64,000 bases of DNA from JBBDXI01 sp040902425 (GCA_040902425.1 JBBDXI010000081.1:29379-93378); one strand, 5' to 3'. Counted from the first letter of the stretch, positions 24,986 through 32,958 are shown. The notes: generated by a model not told the origin, from the letters alone. Translations and numbers: made by a program.

Positions 24986-27211
24986 TCATGGGCATCCGGC
25001 GGCGTACGACGCCAGGAAGCAGCCGAAGTCCGCGACGTTCAGGACCGGTGCGGTGGTGGACTGGTCGCAGTTGGCGTAGGCCTCGCCCGCGGCGTAGCGG
25101 GTGAGGAAGCAGCCGAAGTCCGAGACGTTGAGGATCGGGGCCGTCGTTGAGTCGTCGCAGTTGGCGTAGCAGGGCGCCGGCGGGGGCTCGGTCTGCAGGT
25201 CGCCGGTGACGACCAGGGCGTACCCCTGGGTGCCCACGCCGACGGCGGCCCCGCTGATGCGGACGGTGTACTCCCCCGGGAGCGGGTTTATCAGCAGCAC
25301 CTGCTCGGTGTTGTTCTTCGCATCCCGGACGCCGCCGACGACCGACTCGCCCTGGGCCGTGTTGAAGGCGTTCCCCAGGTACGTCCCGCCCGGGCCGATG
25401 ACCGTGAGGTCCAGGTCGTTGATGACGGGGTTGGCAGCGCCGGCCGCGGCCGGTGGCTCGGTCCAGCAGAGCGTGATGCGGAGGGGCTGGCCGGGGGTGG
25501 CGACGGCAACGGCGTACTCATCCTGGCCGCTGGTGGCGAGGCCCTGGGCGTTGGGGACATCCTCGATGTGGAGCTTTCGGGCATCGCCGGCGAGGTACAG
25601 CGCATCGTCGAGCTTGACCCGCCCCCAGCCCTCCTGGACGGAGGGGTAGCCGGTGGGGACCTGGAAGCTCCCGGAGGCGTGGGTGATGTCCTGGCCGGTG
25701 TTCATGAGCGTGGCGCGGAGGAGGGCGCCGCTGGGGGTGCGGGCATCGGAGGGGTTGGCGGCGCCCGAGGGGTAGAAGCCGCTCATGTAGTACTGCCGGA
25801 CGAGCATGGTGGAGCCGGCGATGGCGGGGGAGGCCATGGAGGTGCCGGTCATGGTCGCCGTGCCGCACCCCGAGGTGGAGGACGAGATGGTCGAGCACCC
25901 GGGGGCCCAGATCTCCGGCTTGAGGCGGCCGTCGGCCGTGGGCCCGCGCCCGCCGGTGCAGATGGTGAACTGGGTCGGCGTGTTCTGGACGTTGCCGACG
26001 GCCAGGACGTTCTTGGCGTTCTCGGGGTTCTTCAGGATGGTCAGGTTGGTGACGGCGAAGCAGATGACGTCGTCCTCGTTCTGCCAGGTGAAGTCGTCGA
26101 TGGCGCGGCAGAGGGAGTCGTAGGCGGTGGTGCCGTCGTTGCCCCAGGAGTTGGTGTGGACGCGGGCGCCGGCGTCGTGGTTGGCGTCGGTCTGGGCGAA
26201 GAAGGCCGTGCCGCCGGAGGGGCCCCAGGCGAGCTTGCCCATGTAGGCGACGCCGCGGGTGTTGTCCTCGACCCCGGCGTCGCCGACGGCGGTGCCCGCG
26301 CAGTGCGAGCCGTGGGAGTTGGCGGTGCCGGTGCTGGCCATCCGGACGATTTTGCGGTGCGTGGGGCCGATGGGGTTGACGGGGTCGGAGAAGGAGCAGT
26401 GGCTGGTGCTGACGCGCCCGTCGAGGATGCCGACGATCTGGCCCTCGCCCCGCAGGCCCTGGGCGTAGAGCGGCGTGACGCCGGCGATGTTGCTCTGGAC
26501 GACCCAGCGGGTGTTCAGGTTGCTGCGGTCGGTGATCTCGGGGGAGGGCTCGACGAACTGGATGCCGGGGATGGCGGCCAGGCGCGGGGCGTCGGCGAGG
26601 CGCATCCGGACCGTCATCTCGACGTGGCCGGCGATGGCCTGCTCCTCCAGCACCTCCGCGCCGCGGATGGCGAGGATGGCCCGCTCGACGGCGCCGCTGT
26701 CGGCGCCCTGAAAGACGACCACGGTGAGCAGGTCGCGCCCCTGCTTCGCGAGGGCCTGGCGCTCGGGGGTCTGGTACCGGCGCTGGCCGATCTCCGGGTC
26801 GAGCTTCCACTCGGCGCGGTAGGGCGACCACCAGCGGATGAACCCCAGGGCCGCGACGGCGGCCGCGTCGGCCTTGTCGAGCGTGATGAGGTAGGCACAG
26901 TCGGGGAAGTAGGCGCCGGGCTCGATGCCCGCGGCGGTGAGGCGGGCGCGCCGGCCGGGCGTCATCGGGCCGTCGAGCTGGATGATGTAGCGGGCGCCCG
27001 GTGCGGCCGCGCCGATCTCCGCGGCCAGGGTGGGGGCGAGGCGGGGCGTGGCGGCATCGACGGTGCCGGCGCGGAGCAAAAGGCTGGTGGGCGTGGGGTT
27101 CGCCTGGCCGTCGGCCATGGCGCTCCCGGCGAGCGTGCAGGCGGCGAGGGCGGCGAGGAGCCCGGGGGTGAGGCGGGAGGCGCGGGGGGCGCGGGGGGTG
27201 TGGTGCGGCAT
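24986..27211 (-). CDS. Secreted subtilase (S8) with GC-type dockerin tail, tandem paralogue
   Basis: 741 residues from the ATG at 27211. Signal peptide to about residue 33. Catalytic Asp264 (GILDGRVS), His300 (SHGSHCAG, with Ser replacing the usual Thr), oxyanion Asn389 and Ser458 (GTSMASPAIAG). A jelly-roll segment follows (NPVINDLDLTVIGPGG), then directly the two dockerin modules ending ASYAAGCP. Compared with its neighbour it lacks the second beta domain and the MAM/VEG-like module, about 250 residues. It is the most upstream gene of the eight-gene minus-strand cluster and is divergent from the HIT gene. No strong ribosome site was seen; GGAG lies about 15 nt upstream. Confidence 0.9.
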   Translation of the reverse strand: MPHHTPRAPRASRLTPGLLAALAACTLAGSAMADGQANPTPTSLLLRAGTVDAATPRLAPTLAAEIGAAAPGARYIIQLDGPMTPGRRARLTAAGIEPGAYFPDCAYLITLDKADAAAVAALGFIRWWSPYRAEWKLDPEIGQRRYQTPERQALAKQGRDLLTVVVFQGADSGAVERAILAIRGAEVLEEQAIAGHVEMTVRMRLADAPRLAAIPGIQFVEPSPEITDRSNLNTRWVVQSNIAGVTPLYAQGLRGEGQIVGILDGRVSTSHCSFSDPVNPIGPTHRKIVRMASTGTANSHGSHCAGTAVGDAGVEDNTRGVAYMGKLAWGPSGGTAFFAQTDANHDAGARVHTNSWGNDGTTAYDSLCRAIDDFTWQNEDDVICFAVTNLTILKNPENAKNVLAVGNVQNTPTQFTICTGGRGPTADGRLKPEIWAPGCSTISSSTSGCGTATMTGTSMASPAIAGSTMLVRQYYMSGFYPSGAANPSDARTPSGALLRATLMNTGQDITHASGSFQVPTGYPSVQEGWGRVKLDDALYLAGDARKLHIEDVPNAQGLATSGQDEYAVAVATPGQPLRITLCWTEPPAAAGAANPVINDLDLTVIGPGGTYLGNAFNTAQGESVVGGVRDAKNNTEQVLLINPLPGEYTVRISGAAVGVGTQGYALVVTGDLQTEPPPAPCYANCDDSTTAPILNVSDFGCFLTRYAAGEAYANCDQSTTAPVLNVADFGCFLASYAAGCP

Positions 27212-27495
27212 GTGGGGTCGGGACTCCGTTCGCTCAGGTGATTGGGGGGGCCGGCCGGTGCGAGATGGCGGGGGCGCGGCGGGGCGGGCCCGCTCGGTCA
27301 ACGCTCGCGGGTCCCGGGGCGGGGCCGCGGGTGTGATGCCGGCATCAGGGGGACTCTCCGCTTGCCTGAGAACGAACAGCCCCCGGGGACGGGGGCGAGA
27401 TGCCTCTTGATACGGGTGGAACACGTCCGCTGATCCACCGCGCGGCCGCCCCCGTGCAGGGGCCAAACCCACGGTCCGCCGGGGGTGTGTCATGA

Positions 27496-27501
27496 TACAG
27501 T
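27496..27501 (+). promoter_or_regulatory. -10 box TACAGT of leaderless HIT gene
   Basis: TACAGT ends 5 nt before the ATG at 27507. It favours that ATG over the earlier in-frame ATA/ATG region at 27492. The 295-bp divergent stretch 27212-27506 otherwise shows only GC-rich short palindromes. Confidence 0.5.
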
Positions 27502-27506
27502 CGCGC

Positions 27507-28106
27507 ATGAAACGGGAGCCTGCAAGGGGCGAGGGCACGAAACCGGCGGAGAAAGCGGTGTCGGGGGTGCCGGCGCTGCATGCGCCGTGGCGGGCGGAGT
27601 ACCTGGAAGGTCTGGATAAGGAGGAAGGGGCGGCGGGCAAGGAGAGCGCAGGGGGCCGGGAGCCCGGCGCGACCGCGTCGTTCCTTCGGGAGTACTGGCT
27701 GTCGCCGGAGCGCGACGACCAAAACCTGGTGGTGGCGCGGACGGGGGATGGGATCATCCTGCTGAACCGCTACCCCTACGCGGGGGGGCACCTGCTGGTG
27801 GCCCTGGGGGAGGCCCGCGGCCGGCTGCTGGAATACACGCCCGCGCAGCGGGCGAAGCTGTGGGAGCTTACCGCGCTGGCGGCGGCGCTGATGGAGCGGA
27901 CCCTGCACCCGCAGGGGATCAACTACGGGATCAACGAGGGTCGCGCGGCGGGGGCGGGCGTGCCGCAGCACCTGCACGTGCACCTGGTGCCGCGCTGGTC
28001 GGGGGATGTGAACTTCATGGCGGCGGTGGGGAACGTGCGGGTGATCCCCTCGGCGCTGGAGCGGATGGCGGAGCGGTACCGCAAGGCGTGGGGGGGCACG
28101 CGGTGA
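27507..28106 (+). CDS. HIT-family nucleotide hydrolase/phosphorylase (Ap4A phosphorylase-like)
   Basis: 199 residues. HAPWRAEYLEG near residue 25 is the APWR-x-Y motif of the Ap4A phosphorylase-like HIT branch, and the catalytic triad HLHVH is at 155-159, with QHLHVHLVPRW around it. Such proteins hydrolyse or phosphorolyse dinucleoside polyphosphates or nucleoside phosphoramidates. A low-complexity insertion (residues 40-57) separates the APWR motif from the HIT core. A second, shorter HIT protein lies 0.7 kb away on the other strand. The gene is convergent with the toxin gene. Confidence 0.9.
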   Translation: MKREPARGEGTKPAEKAVSGVPALHAPWRAEYLEGLDKEEGAAGKESAGGREPGATASFLREYWLSPERDDQNLVVARTGDGIILLNRYPYAGGHLLVALGEARGRLLEYTPAQRAKLWELTALAAALMERTLHPQGINYGINEGRAAGAGVPQHLHVHLVPRWSGDVNFMAAVGNVRVIPSALERMAERYRKAWGGTR

Positions 28107-28121
28107 AGCGTGTGGGTCGCG

Positions 28122-28442
28122 TCACTCCTCGGCTTCGAGCAACGGACGTTGGCGGCCGTGGCGGAACGCGATGACCTCCACGAGTTGCCGCTCATCGTCC
28201 ACACGAAAGAAGATCGCGTAGTCGCCGTAGTTGGCCCGCCGCACTTCGTAGCCCTTGGCGGCGCTCACGGCCTCGGCGACGGCAAACCGTCGCGGCCACT
28301 CGTAGAGCGAATCGATAAGATCGAAGAGACCCGAGAGCCACCGCCCCAGGCGATCCTTGGGCGTGCTCTGTTCTTTCAGATAGACCACGTGGGCGTCGAT
28401 CGTGTCCTCGACCTCCCGGGTGATGATGACGCGGAAGCTCAT
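28122..28442 (-). CDS. RelE/ParE-family toxin
   Basis: 106 residues, compact alpha/beta fold of the ParE/RelE type: FRVIITREVEDTIDAH at the N terminus and YGDYAIFFRVDDERQLVEVIAFRHGR at the C terminus, where the R-H-G-R ending is typical. Members either cleave mRNA on the ribosome or inhibit gyrase; the sequence does not say which. The start codon overlaps the stop of the antitoxin gene by 4 bases (ATGA), so the two are co-translated. The C terminus converges on the HIT gene with a 15-bp gap. Confidence 0.9.
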   Translation of the reverse strand: MSFRVIITREVEDTIDAHVVYLKEQSTPKDRLGRWLSGLFDLIDSLYEWPRRFAVAEAVSAAKGYEVRRANYGDYAIFFRVDDERQLVEVIAFRHGRQRPLLEAEE

Positions 28443-28732
28443 CGCTCGAGCGGGAGCCCACGCTTCCTGGCGATGCCCCGAAGGGCCTCCCGGGCGTCGC
28501 GGGCCCGGCCGGCCTTGATGTCGGCCTCGCTGCGCTGGATCATCGCGAGCGTCTCGGCCAGGTCTGCCCGGTCGGCGAGTTCGTCGTAGGCCTTCGCGCT
28601 CAGCACCACCGCCTCGGTCTCGCCGTTGGTGGTCACGTAGAGCGGCCGTCCCGTTTTCTTAACCCGGTTCAAGTGCTCGCGGAGGTTCTGCCGGTGGTCC
28701 GTGAAGCTGGTGATGTCGGTCGAACGGGTCAT
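28439..28732 (-). CDS. Phd/YefM-type antitoxin
   Basis: 97 residues. The N terminus (TDITSFTDHRQNLREHLNRV) and GRPLYVTTNGETEAVVLS form the Phd/YefM DNA-binding domain, while the C-terminal half (AETLAMIQRSEADIKAGRAR) should bind and neutralise the toxin. GGAGAAG precedes the ATG at 28732, which I prefer over the in-frame start 42 nt upstream. First gene of the toxin-antitoxin operon, probably autoregulated through the GTAC repeats just upstream. Confidence 0.9.
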   Translation of the reverse strand: MTRSTDITSFTDHRQNLREHLNRVKKTGRPLYVTTNGETEAVVLSAKAYDELADRADLAETLAMIQRSEADIKAGRARDAREALRGIARKRGLPLER

Positions 28733-28750
28733 GGCTTCTCCATCGGCCGA

Positions 28751-28770
28751 ATGTACAGGATTATGTACGT
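28751..28770 (-). promoter_or_regulatory. Toxin-antitoxin promoter and candidate operator
   Basis: ATGTAC occurs twice 12 bp apart (28751-28756 and 28763-28768), giving two GTAC palindromes 12 bp apart, and the minus-strand -10 box CATAAT (28765-28760) lies between them. Overlap of the -10 box with the repeats suggests repression by the Phd-type antitoxin. Confidence 0.5.
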
Positions 28771-28803
28771 CCAAGACGGCGGCAGGATCGCCGAAAGCAG
28801 CGT

Positions 28804-29253
28804 TTATGGCCTGCGTTCGGGTCGTCCGACACGGAAGGCCTCCCGGATGGCCTCCACGGCCGCGTCCCGCGCGGCCGCGGCGCTGCGGCCGCGCTGCTGG
28901 TCTTCAGGCCAGGACCAGACGGCGCCCGGCGGGTCGGCGGGGCGGCGGGGGATGAGGTGCCAGTGAAGGTGGGGGACCTGGTTGCAGAGGCAGGCGTAGT
29001 TGAGGCGGGTGACTTCGGGGAACGCGGTGCGGATCGCGGCGGCGGCGCGCATGAGGTCTTCGAAGAGGCGGGCGCGGCGGGCGGGGTCGAGGGATTCGAG
29101 GTGCTCGTGGTGGCCGTTCAGGATGAGGACGGACCAGCCGGGGCAGCCCTGGGGGGCCGAGAGGATGAGCGTGGACTCGGCGAGGTCGGCGATGTGGGAG
29201 GGGTCCCCGCCGGCGCGCGATTGAGCGAGGGTGGTGCAGAGTTCGCAGGGCAT
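28804..29253 (-). CDS. HIT-family protein
   Basis: 149 residues. CELC at 3-6 could be half of a zinc site, as in many HIT hydrolases, and the HIT motif HLHWH is at 95-99 (QVPHLHWHLIPRRP). Expected to hydrolyse dinucleoside polyphosphates such as Ap4A. It follows the metallo-beta-lactamase-fold gene on the same strand, but a perfect CCGGGGCG/CGCCCCGG hairpin at 29261-29280 lies between them. No clear ribosome site. Confidence 0.87.
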   Translation of the reverse strand: MPCELCTTLAQSRAGGDPSHIADLAESTLILSAPQGCPGWSVLILNGHHEHLESLDPARRARLFEDLMRAAAAIRTAFPEVTRLNYACLCNQVPHLHWHLIPRRPADPPGAVWSWPEDQQRGRSAAAARDAAVEAIREAFRVGRPERRP

Positions 29254-29296
29254 CTGAACCCGGGGCGGGGACGCCCCGGCTCACTCGCGGCAGCGG

Positions 29297-29989
29297 TCAG
29301 AAGGGCCGCTTGGTGGGGTTGAGGGTGAGGTTGTCGCGCCCGGGGATGATGAGGTCGGCGATCTCGACGGCCTCGGCGAAGCTCTCGCGGGCCTTGTCGA
29401 GGTCGTGGACCGTGGGCAGCACCATGCCCTGCTCGAGGTGCTCGCAGGTGGGGATGGCGTCGCCGGCGATGACGGTGGTGTGGCGGGAGCCGGCGATGAT
29501 GAGGCCGGTGAGGCCCGGGGTCACCCCGGGCATGGGGAAGAGGTCCACCCGCTCGCCGCGCTCGTCGGCGAGGTGGTCGGGGGCGGGCTCGCAGCGCTGG
29601 AGGAGGGCGATGTCGTGGGCGAGCAGCTCGCGGAGCTTGGCGTCCTCTTCCTCCGCGGCCTCGTGGAGCTTGGCGACAAGGGCAGCGCCGATGTGGTCGC
29701 GCTCGACGGCGCTGATCCACCAGGTGGCGTTCTCGAAGGCGAGGAGGGCGCGGCGGGTTTCCGGGTTGAAGGTGGTGAGGAAGATGTGGGTGATGTCGGG
29801 CGGCTTGAGGCCGGCGCGCTCGTCGAGGCGGGCGACCAGGCCGTGGGCGGGGAGGCCGGGGTCGATCAGGATGCGGTGGGCGCCGGCCTGGATGAGCGTG
29901 GTGGTGGCGTGCCCGGCGCGGACGGGGGCACGCTCGCCGCGGAGGGGGTGGGCGGAGAGGGCGCCGATGCTGATGACGCGGACATCCAT
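29297..29989 (-). CDS. Metallo-beta-lactamase-fold protein lacking the metal-binding motif
   Basis: 230 residues with the overall MBL fold: TTTLIQAGAHRILIDPGLP at the start of the sandwich, DITHIFLTTFNPETRRAL where HxHxDH should be, PMPGVTPGLTGLIIAG in place of the PGHTPGHT segment, VIAGDAIP with the Asp retained, and LIIPGRDN near the end. Nearly all zinc-binding His residues are replaced, so hydrolase activity is doubtful; a regulatory or binding role is possible. The ATG at 29989 has TACCAT 8 nt upstream, as in a leaderless gene. Confidence 0.8.
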   Translation of the reverse strand: MDVRVISIGALSAHPLRGERAPVRAGHATTTLIQAGAHRILIDPGLPAHGLVARLDERAGLKPPDITHIFLTTFNPETRRALLAFENATWWISAVERDHIGAALVAKLHEAAEEEDAKLRELLAHDIALLQRCEPAPDHLADERGERVDLFPMPGVTPGLTGLIIAGSRHTTVIAGDAIPTCEHLEQGMVLPTVHDLDKARESFAEAVEIADLIIPGRDNLTLNPTKRPF

Positions 29990-29997
29990 CGCGGCGG

Positions 29998-30003
29998 ATG
30001 GTA
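29998..30003 (-). promoter_or_regulatory. -10 box TACCAT of the MBL-fold gene
   Basis: TACCAT on the minus strand with 8 nt to the ATG at 29989 and no ribosome site. Confidence 0.4.
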
Positions 30004-30014
30004 CGGGGAGAGGA

Positions 30015-30133
30015 GAACACAGAGGAAGACAGAGGAAACAGAGGAAGACCGAGGGGAGACGTGGTGTCCGGAGATGCGGGCCCGTCTCTCCGGCTCTCTT
30101 TCAGGTCCTCTTTCTCTGTCTTCCTCTGTGTTC
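30015..30133. repeat. CAGAGGAAGA-type intergenic inverted repeat
   Basis: Bases 30015-30033 (GAACACAGAGGAAGACAGA) are the exact reverse complement of 30115-30133. Further AGAGGAA / TTCCTCT units surround both arms up to about 30160. It is much more AT- and purine-rich than the surrounding sequence and lies between divergent genes. Confidence 0.8.
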
Positions 30134-30279
30134 CACCCTCTGTTTTCCTCTGTGTTCTCGGCGTTGTGCCCGCGCGTTACAGAGGCGTTACGAGCGCCGG
30201 GCCGATCAAGGCGTAGGTTGATATGGCCGCGACGGGCGGGCGACAGTGGACGCCCCCGCCGGCTCTGGGAGACTCAGCC

Positions 30280-31485
30280 ATGAGGACGAAGGCGCTGGCG
30301 GTTGCGGTGGCGTGCGGGATGGCGTGCGGCGTGGCGTGGGGGCAGGAGGCGCAAGCGCCGGCGAAGGAGCGGCCCGCACGGCTTGCCGCCCAGAGCGGCG
30401 GCGAAGCCGTGGCACGGAAGGCGGAGCCCGAGGAGCGGAAGCCCCTCGTGCAGGTGGCGATCCTGCTGGACACCAGCGGGAGCATGGATGGGCTGATCGA
30501 GCAGGCCAAGACGCAGCTGTGGGCGATCGTGAACGAGTTCGCCACGGCCAGGCAGGGCGGGCAGCGCCCGGAGCTTCAGGTGGCCCTCTACGAGTACGGC
30601 AAGCAGAGCATCGCCCAGAGCGAGGGCTACCTGCGGATGATCGTGCCGCTCTCGACCGACCTGGACCTGGTCTCGCAGGAGCTGTTCAAGCTGACGACCA
30701 ACGGAGGCGACGAGTTCTGCGGCCGGGCGATCAAGGCGGCGACCGAGGGGCTGGCGTGGGGCGCGAACCCGGCCGACCTGCGGCTGGTCGTGATCGCCGG
30801 GAACGAGCCCTTCACGCAGGGCGATGTGGACTACAAAGACGCCGTGGCCGCGGCCGTGAAGAAGGGCATCATCATCAACACCATCCACTGCGGCGACCGG
30901 CAGACGGGCGCCAGCAGCGGGTGGGAGGACGGGGCGAAGCTGGGGGAGGGGACGTACAGCTTCATCGACCAGGGCGCGGCGGTGGTGCACATCCCCTCGC
31001 CGGTGGATGAGCAGATCACGAAGCTGGGGACGGAGCTGAACGCGACATACATCGTGTACGGGGCGGAGGGCGCTGCGGGCCAGACGCGGCAGTGGGCGCA
31101 GGATGCCAACGCGACGACGGTCGCGCCCGCGGCCAGTCTGCAGCGGGCGGTGAGCAAATCCAGCACGCTCTACTGCAACACGGGGTGGGACCTCGTGGAT
31201 GCGGTGAAGCGGGGCGGCGTGAAGCTGGAAGAGGTCAAGAAGGAGGAACTGCCGCAGGCCCTGCAGGTGATGACGATCGAGCAGCGATGCCAGGCGGTGG
31301 ATGAGGCGTGGTCGAAGCGGGAGGGGATCCAGAAGCAGATCCAGGTCCTGGAGGCGGAGCGGCAGAAGTTCGTCACCGAGAAGCGCAAGGAGATGACGGG
31401 GGAGGACAAGACGCTCGGCGCAGCGCTGCTGGCGGCGATGCGGGGGCAGGCCGAGAAAAAGGGGTACGCGTTCGAGAAGCCGTAG
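30280..31485 (+). CDS. Secreted von Willebrand factor A domain protein
   Basis: 401 residues. Signal peptide to about residue 21 (AVAVACGMACGVAWG). VWA domain at about 56-250 with a complete MIDAS start DTSGS at 64-68 (ILLDTSGSMDG) and the downstream Thr/Asp elements (GGDEFCGRAI, LVVIAGNEPF). The C-terminal 150 residues are helical and charged (REGIQKQIQVLEAERQKFVTEK), probably a coiled coil. The ATG at 30280 has TGGGAGA about 9 nt upstream. Likely a periplasmic or surface protein that binds a partner through a metal ion; partner unknown. Confidence 0.88.
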   Translation: MRTKALAVAVACGMACGVAWGQEAQAPAKERPARLAAQSGGEAVARKAEPEERKPLVQVAILLDTSGSMDGLIEQAKTQLWAIVNEFATARQGGQRPELQVALYEYGKQSIAQSEGYLRMIVPLSTDLDLVSQELFKLTTNGGDEFCGRAIKAATEGLAWGANPADLRLVVIAGNEPFTQGDVDYKDAVAAAVKKGIIINTIHCGDRQTGASSGWEDGAKLGEGTYSFIDQGAAVVHIPSPVDEQITKLGTELNATYIVYGAEGAAGQTRQWAQDANATTVAPAASLQRAVSKSSTLYCNTGWDLVDAVKRGGVKLEEVKKEELPQALQVMTIEQRCQAVDEAWSKREGIQKQIQVLEAERQKFVTEKRKEMTGEDKTLGAALLAAMRGQAEKKGYAFEKP

Positions 31486-31818
31486 CGGGCGCGCCGCCCG
31501 GGACGGGCCGGGTGAGCCTCATCGGGGGCTCCCGGGGCTCATCCCCCTGTCCCCCAGTTCCGACTTACGGGGCTTTCGGGGGCCCGAATAGCGTCGGTTG
31601 TTTACCCATTTCCCCAACCACCGGCAGCTCGCCGTGGTCCGGGGGGTGCCCAGGTCGAATCGGGCCCGAGCCCGCCTTATGTGAACGAAAGGCGAATACG
31701 AGAAATCCCGGACGCGGAGCGAGGTTTTGTGTTGCACCCCGCCCGTTCTCTGGTAAACCGGTTCCCTAGGAGATCGTGGCGGGATGTTCTTCCCGCCGCC
31801 CCCCGTGGGAGACGAGTC
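31486..31818 (+). other. 333-bp intergenic stretch with possible PEP-CTERM gene promoter
   Basis: No gene seen. TTGCAC at 31732-31737 with a TAAACC-like box at about 31754-31759 (spacing 16) could be the promoter of the PEP-CTERM gene, leaving a leader of about 55 nt. The first 60 bases are GC-rich with weak dyads that could end the VWA transcript. Nothing else stands out. Confidence 0.35.
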
Positions 31819-32709
31819 ATGAAAAGCGGAGTGGCGTTGGCGGTTGTGCTGGGCGCGGCGGTGGCGGCTCAGGCGCAATACTCGAGCACGTTCGAGCCGC
31901 CGGTGTACACGGGCTCGGCGACGGGCACGCCGCTGACCAACGGGTTCGGCGGCCCGGCGGGCCAGGATGGCTGGTACAACCCGGTCTCCGGGAGCGTGGA
32001 CTTCCAGGTGCACACCTACGCGGGGAACCCGCTGGGCTTCCCCAGCAACCCCAACGGCGGCACCCAGTTCATCGGGGCGCTGGGCAGCGCCTCGCCCAAC
32101 ATCATCGGGCGCGGCCAGCACGCGGTGGACTTCAGCGCCGGCGGCACGTGGACGGCCTCGTGGGATGTGGCGGGCGGCTTCATCGGCACGGCGCCGGCCT
32201 TTGACAACCTCGGCAGCTTCTCGCTGCAGCCGTCGTCGGGCACGGGGTTCGCCAACTATTTCCAGCAGATCATGCAGTGGGGGACCAACACCCCCAACCC
32301 CGTCCAGTACAACATCAACTACGGCTCGTTCACCGCGGCGGGCGCCGCGGCGGGCGGGGCCGGAATCTTGTTCCTCTCGCCCGGCCCGGCGTGGCAGAAC
32401 ATCCCCGTGAACCACTGGATTCACGAGGAGGCGACCTTTGACTTCACGAGCAACCAGATCCTCTCGGTCACGATCCAGAACCTGACGCTGGGCACGCCGG
32501 CGGTCACGGCGGATGTGAGCGCGATGGGCTGGTACCTGGCGGGCGGGGCCAACAACATCCAGGCCCGCCCCTTCCCCACCGACATCCGCACGTTCACGGG
32601 GAACAACCAGAACGCCACCGGCTGGGACAACATCGCCATCGTCCCGGCGCCCGGGGCACTGGCGCTGCTGGGCCTCGGCGGGCTGCTGGCGGGGCGCCGG
32701 CGGCGGTGA
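31819..32709 (+). CDS. Secreted protein with PEP-CTERM-like sorting tail
   Basis: 296 residues. Signal peptide to about residue 19 (VALAVVLGAAVAAQA). The mature domain (20-270) is rich in Gly, Asn, Thr and aromatic residues and probably beta-sheet. The last 22 residues have the PEP-CTERM plan: the motif VPAPGALALLGLGGLLAG followed by RRRR. This tail directs exosortase-dependent sorting to the envelope, often with exopolysaccharide export; no exosortase gene is in the window. GGGAG lies upstream of the ATG at 31819. A strong intrinsic terminator follows. Confidence 0.88.
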   Translation: MKSGVALAVVLGAAVAAQAQYSSTFEPPVYTGSATGTPLTNGFGGPAGQDGWYNPVSGSVDFQVHTYAGNPLGFPSNPNGGTQFIGALGSASPNIIGRGQHAVDFSAGGTWTASWDVAGGFIGTAPAFDNLGSFSLQPSSGTGFANYFQQIMQWGTNTPNPVQYNINYGSFTAAGAAAGGAGILFLSPGPAWQNIPVNHWIHEEATFDFTSNQILSVTIQNLTLGTPAVTADVSAMGWYLAGGANNIQARPFPTDIRTFTGNNQNATGWDNIAIVPAPGALALLGLGGLLAGRRRR

Positions 32710-32733
32710 GTATCGCTGAAGCGTGATCGATCG

Positions 32734-32766
32734 GCGGCCGCCCGCGGGGGCGGCCGCTCTGTTTTT
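32734..32766 (+). terminator. Intrinsic terminator of the PEP-CTERM gene
   Basis: A GC-rich stem (GCGGCCGCC paired with GGCGGCCGC) is followed by TCTGTTTTT on the plus strand, 25 nt after the stop codon. Confidence 0.85.
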
Positions 32767-32771
32767 CGGGT

Positions 32772-32879
32772 TCAGGAACGGGGGCGGCCGCACTCGGGGC
32801 AGGGGCCGTTTAGGCCGCGGAGATCGTAGTTGCAGTGGGGGCAGTGGCTGAGAAAGAGGCGAGCGCGGCCAGGGACCAC
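32772..32879 (-). CDS. 35-residue stand-alone zinc ribbon
   Basis: Tiny frame from GTG 32879 to TGA 32772. It encodes HCPHCNYDLRGLNGPCPECG (residues 12-31), a four-Cys zinc ribbon of the CPxCxYDLRGL...CPECG type, which in planctomycetes usually heads membrane proteins. Here there is no continuation into a membrane domain. The conserved motif argues that the frame is or was translated; it may be a microprotein or the remnant of a longer gene. No ribosome site is evident and the upstream frame contains no better start. Confidence 0.5.
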   Translation of the reverse strand: MVPGRARLFLSHCPHCNYDLRGLNGPCPECGRPRS

Positions 32880-32958
32880 GGACGAAGCCGCATGCTCAAC
32901 CGCGCCTGACCGACGCGGCGGCCGCGTGACCTGCCCAGGGGCTCCTCCGCTTCGCCGG

